33,084 nucleotides of DNA, taken from positions 33,235-66,318 of the forward strand of contig QHYJ01000102.1 in NCBI GenBank assembly GCA_003223255.1, written 5' to 3'. Shown here piece by piece: positions 17,595-23,930 of the stretch; within the stretch, counting starts at the first letter, position 1; every line of letters starts with the position of its first letter. The DNA comes from Acidobacteriota bacterium (lineage in GTDB: Bacteria; Acidobacteriota; Terriglobia; Acidiferrales; UBA7541). A program made the translations under genes and the position numbers. The notes below the pieces were generated by a model, which ran no database searches, was not told the origin of the DNA, and was given only the letters and a program-made list of their open reading frames with translations.

Positions 17595-19166
17595 ATGCGA
17601 AAGGTCATTTCCTTGGGTGCGGTGACCTGGGTTTGGCTGGCGTTGGCGGGGCGCGCGGCGGCGCAGGCCCCTGCGCCGGCACAGGAGCGCGGCCCGCGAG
17701 CGCCCGAAGCCAAAACCGACGAAAAGTGCGACGCCGCGGCGACCAAAGAAGAATCCTCGGCGACCGATCACTCGATTCGCATCGGTGGGCAGACGATTTC
17801 CTACAAGGCGACGGCCAGCACCACGCTTCTGAAGAACGACAAAGGCGAACCGGCCGGTCTGCTGTATTCCGTGGCCTACACGAAGAGCGACGTGAAGGAC
17901 CTCAGCGCGCGCCCGGTATCGTTCTTGTACAACGGAGGTCCGGGCTCAGCCACGATGTGGCTGCATATGGGAGCGTTCGGGCCGCGCCGCGTGTATACGG
18001 TTAACGGGGCGTTCACGCCGCCCGCACCCTATAAGCTTGTGGACAACGCCGAAACGTTGCTGGACAAGACGGATCTGGTGTTTATCGACGCCATGGGCAC
18101 GGGCTACAGCCACGCCGTGTGCAAAGCGCAGGAAAAGGATTTCTTTGGCATCGACGAGGACATCGAGGCCTTCGCGCAATTTATCGTCACCTACCTGAGC
18201 CGCAACGACCGCTGGAATTCGCCGAAGTTTCTGATTGGCGAAAGCTACGGGACATTCCGCTCGGCGGCGCTGGGCAATTACCTGCAATCGCGCGATTCGG
18301 TGCACTTGAACGGTATCGTGCTGATCTCCTCGGTGCTGGATTTGTCGTCGCTCACGTTTACCCCCGGAGACGACCGGCCCTACATCTTCTATCTGCCGAG
18401 TTACGCGGCCGTGGCTTGGTATCACAAAGTGTTGAAGGACCGCCCCGCCGACGTCGTGCCGTTCATCGAAGAGGCACGGAAATACGCCGAAGGCGATTAC
18501 GCCACGGCGCTGTACAAAGGCTCGGCCCTTTCCTCAGCCGATAAAACGGCCGTGGCCAAGCGCGTCTCGTATTTTACCGGCCTGTCCGAAGAATACCTGA
18601 TGAAAGCAGACCTGCGCGTGAACCTTAGCCAGTTCCGCGCAGAGTTGCAGCGCAAAGAAGGCCTCACGACGGGACGCATTGACGCGCGCTTCACCGGCTA
18701 CACCTACGATTTGCTCGAGGAAAATGCGCAGGGCGACCCGGAAGGGCCGGCGGTGGGTGGCGCGTTCACTGCGCTCATCCACTCCTACAATCACGATGAG
18801 CTGAAATTCGGGAAGGATAAGGCGTACCACAATTCAGCGAACGCGTTTGGAAGCTGGAACTGGGTGCGCCGCGAGCAGCATCGGTTCGGGTTCCCGGCTG
18901 CGCCGAATGTGGATCAGGACCTGGCACAGGCGATGATCACCAATCCCAAGCTGCTGGTGCAAGTCGAGAACGGCTACTACGACCTGGCAACGCCGTTCTT
19001 TGCCACCGAGCACACCATGGAGCACTTGGGCTTGCCCGAAGCGCTGCAGAAGAACATCAAGCTGGATTACTACAACGCGGGACACATGATGTATCTGCAA
19101 GATCAGGACCGCGTCAGCTTGCACAACCAAATCGCCAGCTTCATCGACCGCGCTACTCAGCCTTAA
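17595..19166 (+). CDS. Exported serine carboxypeptidase, family S10
   Basis: 523 aa alpha/beta-hydrolase peptidase that removes C-terminal residues. A signal peptide (MRKVISLGAVTWVWLALAGR, cleavage near AAAQA) is followed by a Pro/Ala-rich linker. The oxyanion region is LYNGGPGSATMWLHMG (111-126). The catalytic triad is Ser217 in IGESYGT, Asp463 in NGYYDLATPF and His497 in YNAGHMMYL. The start is backed by GAGGGGAG upstream. It is likely co-transcribed with the M28 peptidase and could complement it in periplasmic or extracellular peptide breakdown. A 6-bp-stem hairpin (19156-19172) spans the stop codon without a U-run. Confidence 0.93.
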   Translation: MRKVISLGAVTWVWLALAGRAAAQAPAPAQERGPRAPEAKTDEKCDAAATKEESSATDHSIRIGGQTISYKATASTTLLKNDKGEPAGLLYSVAYTKSDVKDLSARPVSFLYNGGPGSATMWLHMGAFGPRRVYTVNGAFTPPAPYKLVDNAETLLDKTDLVFIDAMGTGYSHAVCKAQEKDFFGIDEDIEAFAQFIVTYLSRNDRWNSPKFLIGESYGTFRSAALGNYLQSRDSVHLNGIVLISSVLDLSSLTFTPGDDRPYIFYLPSYAAVAWYHKVLKDRPADVVPFIEEARKYAEGDYATALYKGSALSSADKTAVAKRVSYFTGLSEEYLMKADLRVNLSQFRAELQRKEGLTTGRIDARFTGYTYDLLEENAQGDPEGPAVGGAFTALIHSYNHDELKFGKDKAYHNSANAFGSWNWVRREQHRFGFPAAPNVDQDLAQAMITNPKLLVQVENGYYDLATPFFATEHTMEHLGLPEALQKNIKLDYYNAGHMMYLQDQDRVSLHNQIASFIDRATQP

Positions 19167-19219
19167 GCTGAGATGGGGGGCTCAGGCTGACATCTTGTCC
19201 TGAGGCGTTTCCCCAAACG

Positions 19220-19285
19220 TGTCATCCCGAATCCGCGCACCCTCTTTAAAGCTAAAATTTGTCGCGGGGTGAGGGATCTGCTTCC
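19220..19285 (+). repeat. Repeat element sharing TGTCATCCCGAATCC and GAGGGA-CTGCTT with purL insert
   Basis: It begins TGTCATCCCGAATCC and ends CGGGGTGAGGGATCTGCTT. The reverse complement of 26619-26664 reads TGTCATCCCGAATCC, a CCCCGCG/CGCGGGG hairpin, then GAGGGACCTGCTT. The two therefore share both ends and differ in the middle, where this copy has about 20 extra A/T-rich bases. Confidence 0.65.
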
Positions 19286-19324
19286 AGGTTTTGTCTGCGT
19301 TCTTAACCAAAGTTCTGTCTGCAG

Positions 19325-19498
19325 TTATTCATCGCCTTGTTCGGAGAACCATAACCTGCTGCACTCCGGGCATATGCCGTGCGAAAACTCCACCTGGGCT
19401 CGCTTGCGAATGAAGAGCTCGATTTGCTGCCAGCTTCCGTCCTCTTTTTGATTACGTGGTGCCTGCGGGCTTCGTAGACAGGATTCTGCCGCTTTCGA
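19325..19498 (-). pseudogene. C-terminal remnant of a sensor kinase/response-regulator-type protein
   Basis: An open minus-strand frame of 57 codons, closed upstream by a stop, ends QKEDGSWQQIELFIRKR, then AQVEFSHGICPECSRLWF and SEQGDE. The pattern G-x-W-x-x-I-E-x-[FY]-I...[FV]-SHGICPEC is a hallmark tail found at the end of many PAS/GAF and response-regulator proteins. The CxxCK part that normally precedes it is absent or scrambled, and no receiver or kinase domain is upstream. It is a short relic. Confidence 0.6.
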
Positions 19499-19755
19499 TT
19501 AACCCAGCTCCAACACAGATCGCACGCGTTTTCCTGGGAAGGATGGAGCTGATCACCCGAGCGACGGAAAAAGCAGTTGGAACCGCGCTGGCCTCGAGTG
19601 ACCAAGCGACACTGCAAAAGTACGGGCGCGTTCTGGAGCCGATCCTCCACACGATGATGGCGAAAGAATCGAATCATTCGCGGGCACGGAAGCTTGGCGA
19701 ATATCTAAGCGCGATAAACTCCGCGCAGATCATGCTGCGGCTCAACCAGAAGTAA
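19499..19755 (+). pseudogene. Possible 3' remnant of an unknown protein gene
   Basis: The plus frame ending at 19755 (open from about 19414) reads, in its later part, IARVFLGRMELITRATEKAV, then LQKYGRVLEPILHTMMAKES and LGEYLSAINSAQIMLRLNQK. Composition and amphipathic helices look protein-like, yet there is no good start with a ribosome binding site, and its 5' part overlaps the antisense of the sensor remnant. I do not recognise the family. It could be a small intact gene using GTG 19456, but a decayed tail is more likely. Confidence 0.4.
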
Positions 19756-19791
19756 CTTTGACCGGCTTGCCTTCTTGTGCGGTGATTCGCG

Positions 19792-20193
19792 CTAGTGCTG
19801 GGCGGCGGCAGCGGGCTGCGCGAAGGTGACGAAGTGCCCGCCCGGATCCTGGACGGCGAACTCCTTCATGCCGTAAAACGCGGTGCGCACCGGCATGACC
19901 ATGCGCACATCTTTCATGGCGGCAAGAACAGCGTCGAGATTGTCGACCTCCATGTAGAGATAGGTCGGCCCCTTGCGCGCCTCGGAGGCCATCCCCGCGG
20001 GAGCGTCCTTCTCCACGCTGGCGTAGGTTTGGTACATCACTTCGACGGAGCCCTTCTGAAAAATCACGAAGCCGAGCTTGCTGCCGTCGGGAACTTCGAC
20101 GGCCTTGGTGAATCCGAGACGGTCCACCCAGAAGGCAATGAGCGGCTCGATTTCCTTGACCAGCAAGACCGGGGTGATGCGTTTAACGTGCAT
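19792..20193 (-). CDS. Glyoxalase/bleomycin-resistance (VOC) family protein
   Basis: 133 aa vicinal-oxygen-chelate protein with two beta-alpha-beta-beta-beta modules. The N-terminal half is ITPVLLVKEIEPLIAFWVDR, then LGFTKAVEV; the C-terminal half includes TYLYMEVDNLDAVLAAMKDV and FAVQDPGGHFVTFAQ. The Glu and His that typically bind metal in this superfamily are partly present (E in YMEVDN, H in PGGHFVTF), so metal-dependent catalysis or a binding role are both possible. It is read away from the cdd1-like gene from a shared regulatory region with a 19-bp perfect inverted repeat. Confidence 0.88.
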   Translation of the reverse strand: MHVKRITPVLLVKEIEPLIAFWVDRLGFTKAVEVPDGSKLGFVIFQKGSVEVMYQTYASVEKDAPAGMASEARKGPTYLYMEVDNLDAVLAAMKDVRMVMPVRTAFYGMKEFAVQDPGGHFVTFAQPAAAAQH

Positions 20194-20253
20194 GGGCCGT
20201 TTCTCCGGGGCTCCTTGGCGTGTCGTGTGGGGCCCGCCTGGGCCATCCTGTCC

Positions 20254-20282
20254 TTGACCTGGCAGCTAGTCTAATTTAGACT
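20254..20282 (+). promoter_or_regulatory. Promoter of the cdd1-padR unit
   Basis: TTGACC at 20254-20259, a 17-bp spacer and TAGACT at 20277-20282 match the sigma-70 pattern (5/6 and 4/6). The -10 box lies in the right arm of the 19-bp inverted repeat. A start about 7 bases later would leave a short leader containing AAGGAG before ATG 20306. Confidence 0.55.
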
Positions 20283-20284
20283 AG
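20266..20284. promoter_or_regulatory. Perfect 19-bp inverted repeat, probable operator
   Basis: CTAGTCTAATTTAGACTAG has 9-bp perfect arms around one central base. It covers the -10 boxes of both divergent promoters, so one dimeric repressor could silence both. The PadR-type regulator encoded at 20732-21400 is the natural candidate. Confidence 0.7.
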
Positions 20285-20295
20285 TGGAAAGTCAA
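20268..20295 (-). promoter_or_regulatory. Promoter of the glyoxalase gene
   Basis: On the minus strand TTGACT (20295-20290), a 16-bp spacer and TAGACT (20273-20268) form a sigma-70-like promoter whose -10 box is in the left arm of the inverted repeat. It mirrors the plus-strand promoter. Confidence 0.5.
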
Positions 20296-20305
20296 GGAGA
20301 TTCTT

Positions 20306-20704
20306 ATGACCCAGAAATCGCAGGCCCGGGATGGGATCCTTTCCGGCAGCAGAGGAAGCCTTCGGCCCGCCCGGCAAAGTCGGCGGCGCCCCCGGAGGGA
20401 CGCCGTGCACTCGAGGTCGCCGAGGTCGGCTCAGCCGCGGCAGCTCCCGGATTTGCTTTCCATCGGGCCGACGATGCTTCGCCATTTCGAGATGCTCGGA
20501 ATCCACAGCGTGGCACAGCTGGCGAAGCAGGAGCCGCACAAGATGTACGAGAGGCTGAACCGCAAGACGAGACAGCGGCAGGATCCATGCGTGCTGGACA
20601 CGTTTTGCGCGGCGGTAGCGCAAGCGCGGAACCCGCGATTGCCCGCGGAGCAGTGCGAGTGGTGGTACTGGAGCCGAAAGAGAAAATCGACGGCGCACAG
20701 CTGA
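20306..20704 (+). CDS. Cdd1-like (pathogenicity locus) helix-hairpin-helix protein
   Basis: 132 aa. The C-terminal 85 residues match the Cdd1/pathogenicity-locus family: LPDLLSIGPTMLRHFEMLGI (a helix-hairpin-helix), HSVAQLAKQEPHKMYERL, RQDPCVLDTFCAAVAQA and the terminal CEWWYWSRKRK. The family is small, widespread and of unproven function; the HhH suggests nucleic-acid binding. The first 47 residues are Arg/Ser-rich and do not look like the family, so the true start could be further in. ATG 20306 is favoured by AAGGAG seven bases upstream. It is followed 27 bp later by padR, with the glyoxalase gene divergent upstream. Confidence 0.78.
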   Translation: MTQKSQARDGILSGSRGSLRPARQSRRRPRRDAVHSRSPRSAQPRQLPDLLSIGPTMLRHFEMLGIHSVAQLAKQEPHKMYERLNRKTRQRQDPCVLDTFCAAVAQARNPRLPAEQCEWWYWSRKRKSTAHS

Positions 20705-20731
20705 CAGTTCGCAGGTAGAGAAAAGAGGATC

Positions 20732-21400
20732 ATGACGAGGCTAAGATTAGCTGCTCGAGCGCGCGCGTCCAGCAACGAGAAGGCAACCCCACGAACGCGC
20801 GCGAGAAAAAAGGAGGCACTCACGACGCCGGATCTGGTGCTGCTGAGCTTGCTGGCCGAGCGGCCCATGCACGGGTACCAGGCAAATGCGGAACTGGAAA
20901 GACGAGAGATTCGAGACTGGGCGGCGATTTCGCGTCCCCAAGTGTATTACTCGCTGGAAAAGCTGGCGCGCACGGGATGGTTGCGGAGGTTGGAGACCGA
21001 CCAACCAGCGGCGGGGCCAGAGCGCGATACCTTCGAAACCACGGAGAAGGGCCGCGAAGCGCTTGCAGACGCGCTCGAGCGAGAGGAATGGACGACGCAC
21101 CGCGACCACCCGGCTTTTCTGACCTGGCTGGCGCTCTCCTGGCAGGCGCGGCCCGGCGTTTTTCGTAAGCAGTTGAAGAAAAGGCGAAAATTCCTGCTAA
21201 AGGAACTGGCGAGAGAAAGAAAAACGATGCATGCGATTTACGCCGAGGTAGGTCACAGGTTCCACGAGGCGGTGTGGATGGTGGGCTTGATGATCGATCA
21301 GATTCGAACGGAAATACGCTGGACGAGGCAACTGGAGCGCGGATTGTCAAGAAGAGCGCGGGCAGTCAATACCGTGTGCGCAGAACGATGGCCCAAGTAA
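20732..21400 (+). CDS. PadR-family transcriptional regulator
   Basis: 222 aa. An N-terminal basic stretch (about 1-28) precedes the PadR winged helix: TTPDLVLLSLLAERPMHGYQ, then ISRPQVYYSLEKLARTGWLR and ETTEKGREAL. The C-terminal half is a long helical region (FRKQLKKRRKFLLKELARER), matching the Vir-like C-terminal dimerisation domain (PadR subfamily 1). AGAGGA lies just upstream of ATG 20732. It is probably co-transcribed with the cdd1-like gene and may control that operon and the divergent glyoxalase gene through the 19-bp inverted repeat. Ligand unknown. Confidence 0.9.
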   Translation: MTRLRLAARARASSNEKATPRTRARKKEALTTPDLVLLSLLAERPMHGYQANAELERREIRDWAAISRPQVYYSLEKLARTGWLRRLETDQPAAGPERDTFETTEKGREALADALEREEWTTHRDHPAFLTWLALSWQARPGVFRKQLKKRRKFLLKELARERKTMHAIYAEVGHRFHEAVWMVGLMIDQIRTEIRWTRQLERGLSRRARAVNTVCAERWPK

Positions 21401-21517
21401 AATTCAGATTTCCCGGAGATCGCCGCCCGCGCACGCCGCAGCACCACCGTTGCGCGCACGGTAAAGCGCGATCAGGACTCAGTTTAATTGCGACAGATCC
21501 TCTCTAACAGCTATCGG

Positions 21518-21937
21518 TTACGGTTTGATCGGGAGGAAGTGCGCCGCGGAAGGGGCGGTCCAAATCACATCGCCCTTATCGTCGTAAAACTGCAGCGAAG
21601 GTTGGCCGGGCAAGGCGTCGTCTGGAAGCAGGTACGTGCCACCGTGCTTTTTTATTCTGGCTTGAGGAGAAAGACTAAGGCGCGCGTAGATGTGGCCGTC
21701 GGCGTCTTTGAGCACGAAATCCTGAGCTTCGACCGAGCGCGCGTGGAGGACGTCCGGTTCCATGCGGTCGGCCCTCGCTGCCGCCGCGACGCGCTCCGCG
21801 TGCCTCGTGCTCAGGAGCAAAAGGGAAAGGAAGAACAGCAGGGCGATCGCGCTGGCGGATTTCCAGCGGCGATTCGCGGTTTCAAGTTTTTCCACGCGGG
21901 TAGCCAAGGTCTGAACATCTAGCGGTGAAGAATTCAT
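21518..21937 (-). CDS. Small membrane-anchored protein of unknown function
   Basis: 139 aa from the ATG at 21937, chosen because AGGAGGTG precedes it. A short N-terminal coiled-coil-like helix (VQTLATRVEKLETANRRWKS) is followed by one transmembrane segment (about 27-45, ASAIALLFFLSLLLL). The soluble part has a beta-rich stretch, VLHARSVEAQDFVLKDADGH then IYARLSLSP, and later PSLQFYDDKGDVIWTAP. Such proteins recur in Acidobacteriota-like genomes, but I know no assigned function. It is divergent from the RcnB-like gene. Confidence 0.75.
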   Translation of the reverse strand: MNSSPLDVQTLATRVEKLETANRRWKSASAIALLFFLSLLLLSTRHAERVAAAARADRMEPDVLHARSVEAQDFVLKDADGHIYARLSLSPQARIKKHGGTYLLPDDALPGQPSLQFYDDKGDVIWTAPSAAHFLPIKP

Positions 21938-21978
21938 AGGCACCTCCTGGAGTTGGGCAGGGCAATCTCTGTGCATTT

Positions 21979-22042
21979 GGACGACCGCTCGCGTCTCCTC
22001 GCGAGCACCTCTCTCCTGCGCTCACGCTCGCAAACGTCGTCC
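21979..22042. other. Nested inverted repeats between divergent genes
   Basis: An outer stem GGACGAC (21979-21985) / GTCGTCC (22036-22042) encloses a perfect hairpin GCTCGCG-tctcct-CGCGAGC (21987-22006) and a smaller GCG-ctca-CGC. It could be a structured leader of the gene at 22101, a regulator site or a relic of a mobile repeat. Confidence 0.45.
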
Positions 22043-22100
22043 GCAAAGCCTATGCTAGCCGCATCCCCCCAAGGCTCTCAAGCCCCTTTAAGGAGGAAAC

Positions 22101-22550
22101 ATGCTTTCACGTTTTTTGCGGCTAAGCATCGCCGGGACTTTGGCAGCGGCGCTATTTTCCAGCCCGGCGTTTTCGCAAGGCAAAGGTCACGGCAAAGGCA
22201 AGGGCCACAACAAGAACGAGGACGACCAAGGAGAGAGCAGCAAGTACTATTTTGGCGAGCGCGATCGCGAAATCATCACGCGCTATTATTCGAATCGCGG
22301 CTCGAATCTGCCTCCGGGCTTGGCCAAGCGCGGAGGAAGTCTGCCGCCGGGCCTCGAAAAGCACTTGGAGCGCAACGGCACGTTGCCGCCCGGATTACAA
22401 AAGCGCATCGAGCCGTGCCCCATGGAGCTCGAACGGCAACTGCCGCCCCTTCCCGCAGACTACCATCGTGCGGTGATTGGTGCGCACGTCCTCATCGTTA
22501 ACAAAAATACGAATGTGATCGTGGACATCATGAAGAACGTTGTGAGGTAG
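22101..22550 (+). CDS. Exported RcnB-like protein with repeated LPPGL motif
   Basis: 149 aa with a signal peptide (LRLSIAGTLAAALFSSPAFS) and AAGGAGG upstream of ATG 22101. A Gly/Lys/His-rich stretch (KGHGKGKGHNK) follows and could bind metal. Three spaced copies of LPPGL(A/E/Q)KR or LPPGLEKH sit at about 70-100, then an RcnB-like C-terminal part, PLPADYHRAVIGAHVLIVNK. RcnB of E. coli is a periplasmic protein tied to Ni/Co homeostasis; that role is not shown here. Single-gene unit. Confidence 0.72.
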   Translation: MLSRFLRLSIAGTLAAALFSSPAFSQGKGHGKGKGHNKNEDDQGESSKYYFGERDREIITRYYSNRGSNLPPGLAKRGGSLPPGLEKHLERNGTLPPGLQKRIEPCPMELERQLPPLPADYHRAVIGAHVLIVNKNTNVIVDIMKNVVR

Positions 22551-22610
22551 GTTTCTCTTGTGGCCGCGAAAAGATTGTCACAAAGATTACAGAATTCGGA
22601 GAGAAAGAAT

Positions 22611-22634
22611 GCCGGGCTGAAGCCCGGCGCTACA
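22611..22634. repeat. REP-like palindrome (type 3), intergenic
   Basis: GCCGGGCT-GA-AGCCCGGC forms a perfect 8-bp stem and ends GCTACA, the reverse complement of the TGTAG(C) head seen in the other REP-like elements. It lies between the RcnB-like gene and purM (convergent). There is no U-run, so it is unlikely to be a plain terminator. Confidence 0.65.
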
Positions 22635-22693
22635 TTAAAAACCTGAAGAAGATTCCTCGCTGCGCTCGGAAGGAAGCGGAAAGCAAATGTTAA

Positions 22694-23740
22694 TTAGAGG
22701 TTGAGGGAGCCGGAGAAGGAGACGCGGGATTTGCCGGATTCGGCGCGCTCGATGCGGCCGATGCGACAGAATTTTTCGCGGCGCTTCTTGAGGTCAGCCT
22801 CCACGGACTTCACAAACTTCGGCGGCACGACCAGAATCATCCCCACGCCCATATTGAAAGACTGCAGCAATTCGTCTGTGTCAATCTTCCCGAGTTTGGC
22901 AAGATATTTGAAGATTGCCGGAACGGGCCAGGAGGCCAAATCGATTTCCGCTTTGACGCCGCTCGGCAGGACTCGCGGCAAGTTTCCGGGAATGCCGCCC
23001 CCGGTGATGTGCGCGAGCGCGGAGACCCAACCTTTTGCGAGGATGCCTCGCAGCGGCGGCGCGTAGCAGAGATGCGGCTTGAGGAGTTCTGCCCCGATTT
23101 TGTTGCCGACCTCGGCGACGTACGTATCCGACTTTAGCTTCTCCACCTCAAAGATCAGCTTGCGCGCGAGCGAATAGCCGTTGGTGTGCAAGCCGGCAGA
23201 AGGCAAAGCGAGCAACGCGTCGCCGGGCTGGACCTGCTTGCCGGTGAGAAGTTTCTTGCGGTCCACGACGCCGACAATAAAGCCTGCGAGGTCGTATTCG
23301 CCCGGCGGATAGAAGCCGGGCATTTCCGCGGTTTCGCCACCAATGAGCGCGCAGCCCGCTTTGCGGCAGGAACGGCTCATGCCTTCGACAAGTTGCTCGA
23401 CCACCTGCGGCTCGAGCTTGCCCATCGCGAGATAGTCGAGGAAAAACAGCGGCTCGGCGCCTTGCACGAGGATGTCGTTGATGCAGTGATTGACGAGGTC
23501 GCCGCCGACGGTGGAGTGCACGCCCATGGCCATGGCCACTTTGAGTTTCGTGCCCACGCCATCGGCGCTGGAGACCAGCACAGGCTCTTTCCATTTCTTG
23601 TGGTCGAGAGCAAAGAGCGCGCCAAAGCTGCCGATGCCGCCTAGGACTCCGGGCGTGAACGTGCGGCTGGCATGATGCCGGATGCGCTGCTTGGCTTCAT
23701 CGGCGACGGCGATATTGACACCGGCATCGGCGTATTTCAT
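22694..23740 (-). CDS. purM: Phosphoribosylformylglycinamidine cyclo-ligase (AIR synthetase)
   Basis: ATP-dependent ring closure of FGAM to AIR, fifth step of purine synthesis. 348 aa from the Met at 23740 (MKYADAGVNIAVADEAKQRI), the normal N-terminus with the YADAGV motif. Other signatures are GIGSFGALFALD, SSADGVGTKLK, the Asn/Asp-containing NHCINDILVQGAEPLFFLDY, GGETAEMPGFY and HITGGGIPGNLPRVL. The frame extends 20 codons upstream with no good start. It is separated from lepB by 190 bp that contain a tandem array and a REP-like element. Confidence 0.96.
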   Translation of the reverse strand: MKYADAGVNIAVADEAKQRIRHHASRTFTPGVLGGIGSFGALFALDHKKWKEPVLVSSADGVGTKLKVAMAMGVHSTVGGDLVNHCINDILVQGAEPLFFLDYLAMGKLEPQVVEQLVEGMSRSCRKAGCALIGGETAEMPGFYPPGEYDLAGFIVGVVDRKKLLTGKQVQPGDALLALPSAGLHTNGYSLARKLIFEVEKLKSDTYVAEVGNKIGAELLKPHLCYAPPLRGILAKGWVSALAHITGGGIPGNLPRVLPSGVKAEIDLASWPVPAIFKYLAKLGKIDTDELLQSFNMGVGMILVVPPKFVKSVEADLKKRREKFCRIGRIERAESGKSRVSFSGSLNL

Positions 23741-23747
23741 AGGCAGC

Positions 23748-23771
23748 GTGACCCGTGATCCGTGTTCCGTG
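23748..23771. repeat. Degenerate CCGTG-type tandem repeat upstream of purM
   Basis: GTGACCCGTGATCC continues as GTGTTCCGTG, a run of 7-8-bp units related to the array at 8961-9000. It starts eight bases before the purM ATG (reading on the minus strand) and so covers the usual ribosome-binding area. Confidence 0.55.
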
Positions 23772-23895
23772 AAAGACGCCGCGACGAATCTCGCGCGCAC
23801 GAGCGGCCCTACAGAACGGAACTCAATCTTACGTCAAGAGCCAGGATTTGCCGCAGGCATGTGCGGCGATTACTTCAAGAACTGCCGAATCAGGG

Positions 23896-23923
23896 CGGCC
23901 CGCCTCTGAAGGCGGCCGCTACA
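23896..23923 (-). repeat. REP-like palindrome (type 2) after lepB
   Basis: On the minus strand it starts TGTAGCGGCCGCC and contains a CGCCT/AGGCG hairpin, close to the element at 10403-10428. It starts seven bases after the lepB stop. Confidence 0.68.
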
Positions 23924-23930
23924 CCGGAAC

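Larger units (their letters stand above)
19167..19791. other. 625-bp stretch of gene remnants and repeats
   Basis: No intact gene. It holds a repeat related to one inside purL (19220-19285), the 3' remnant of a sensor or response-regulator gene on the minus strand (19325-19498) and the 3' remnant of an unknown gene on the plus strand (about 19499-19755). A small inverted repeat CTCAGG/CCTGAG lies near 19181-19204. The picture is one of decayed, rearranged DNA between two intact units. Confidence 0.6.

Noticed and set aside
20284-20718. Alternative frame over the cdd1-like gene
   Set aside because: Ala/Glu/Arg-rich shadow; the Cdd1-family motifs are in the other frame with an AAGGAG upstream.
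22611-22634. Hairpin after the RcnB-like gene as an intrinsic terminator
   Set aside because: There is no U-run after the stem, and the CTACA end matches the REP-like family.
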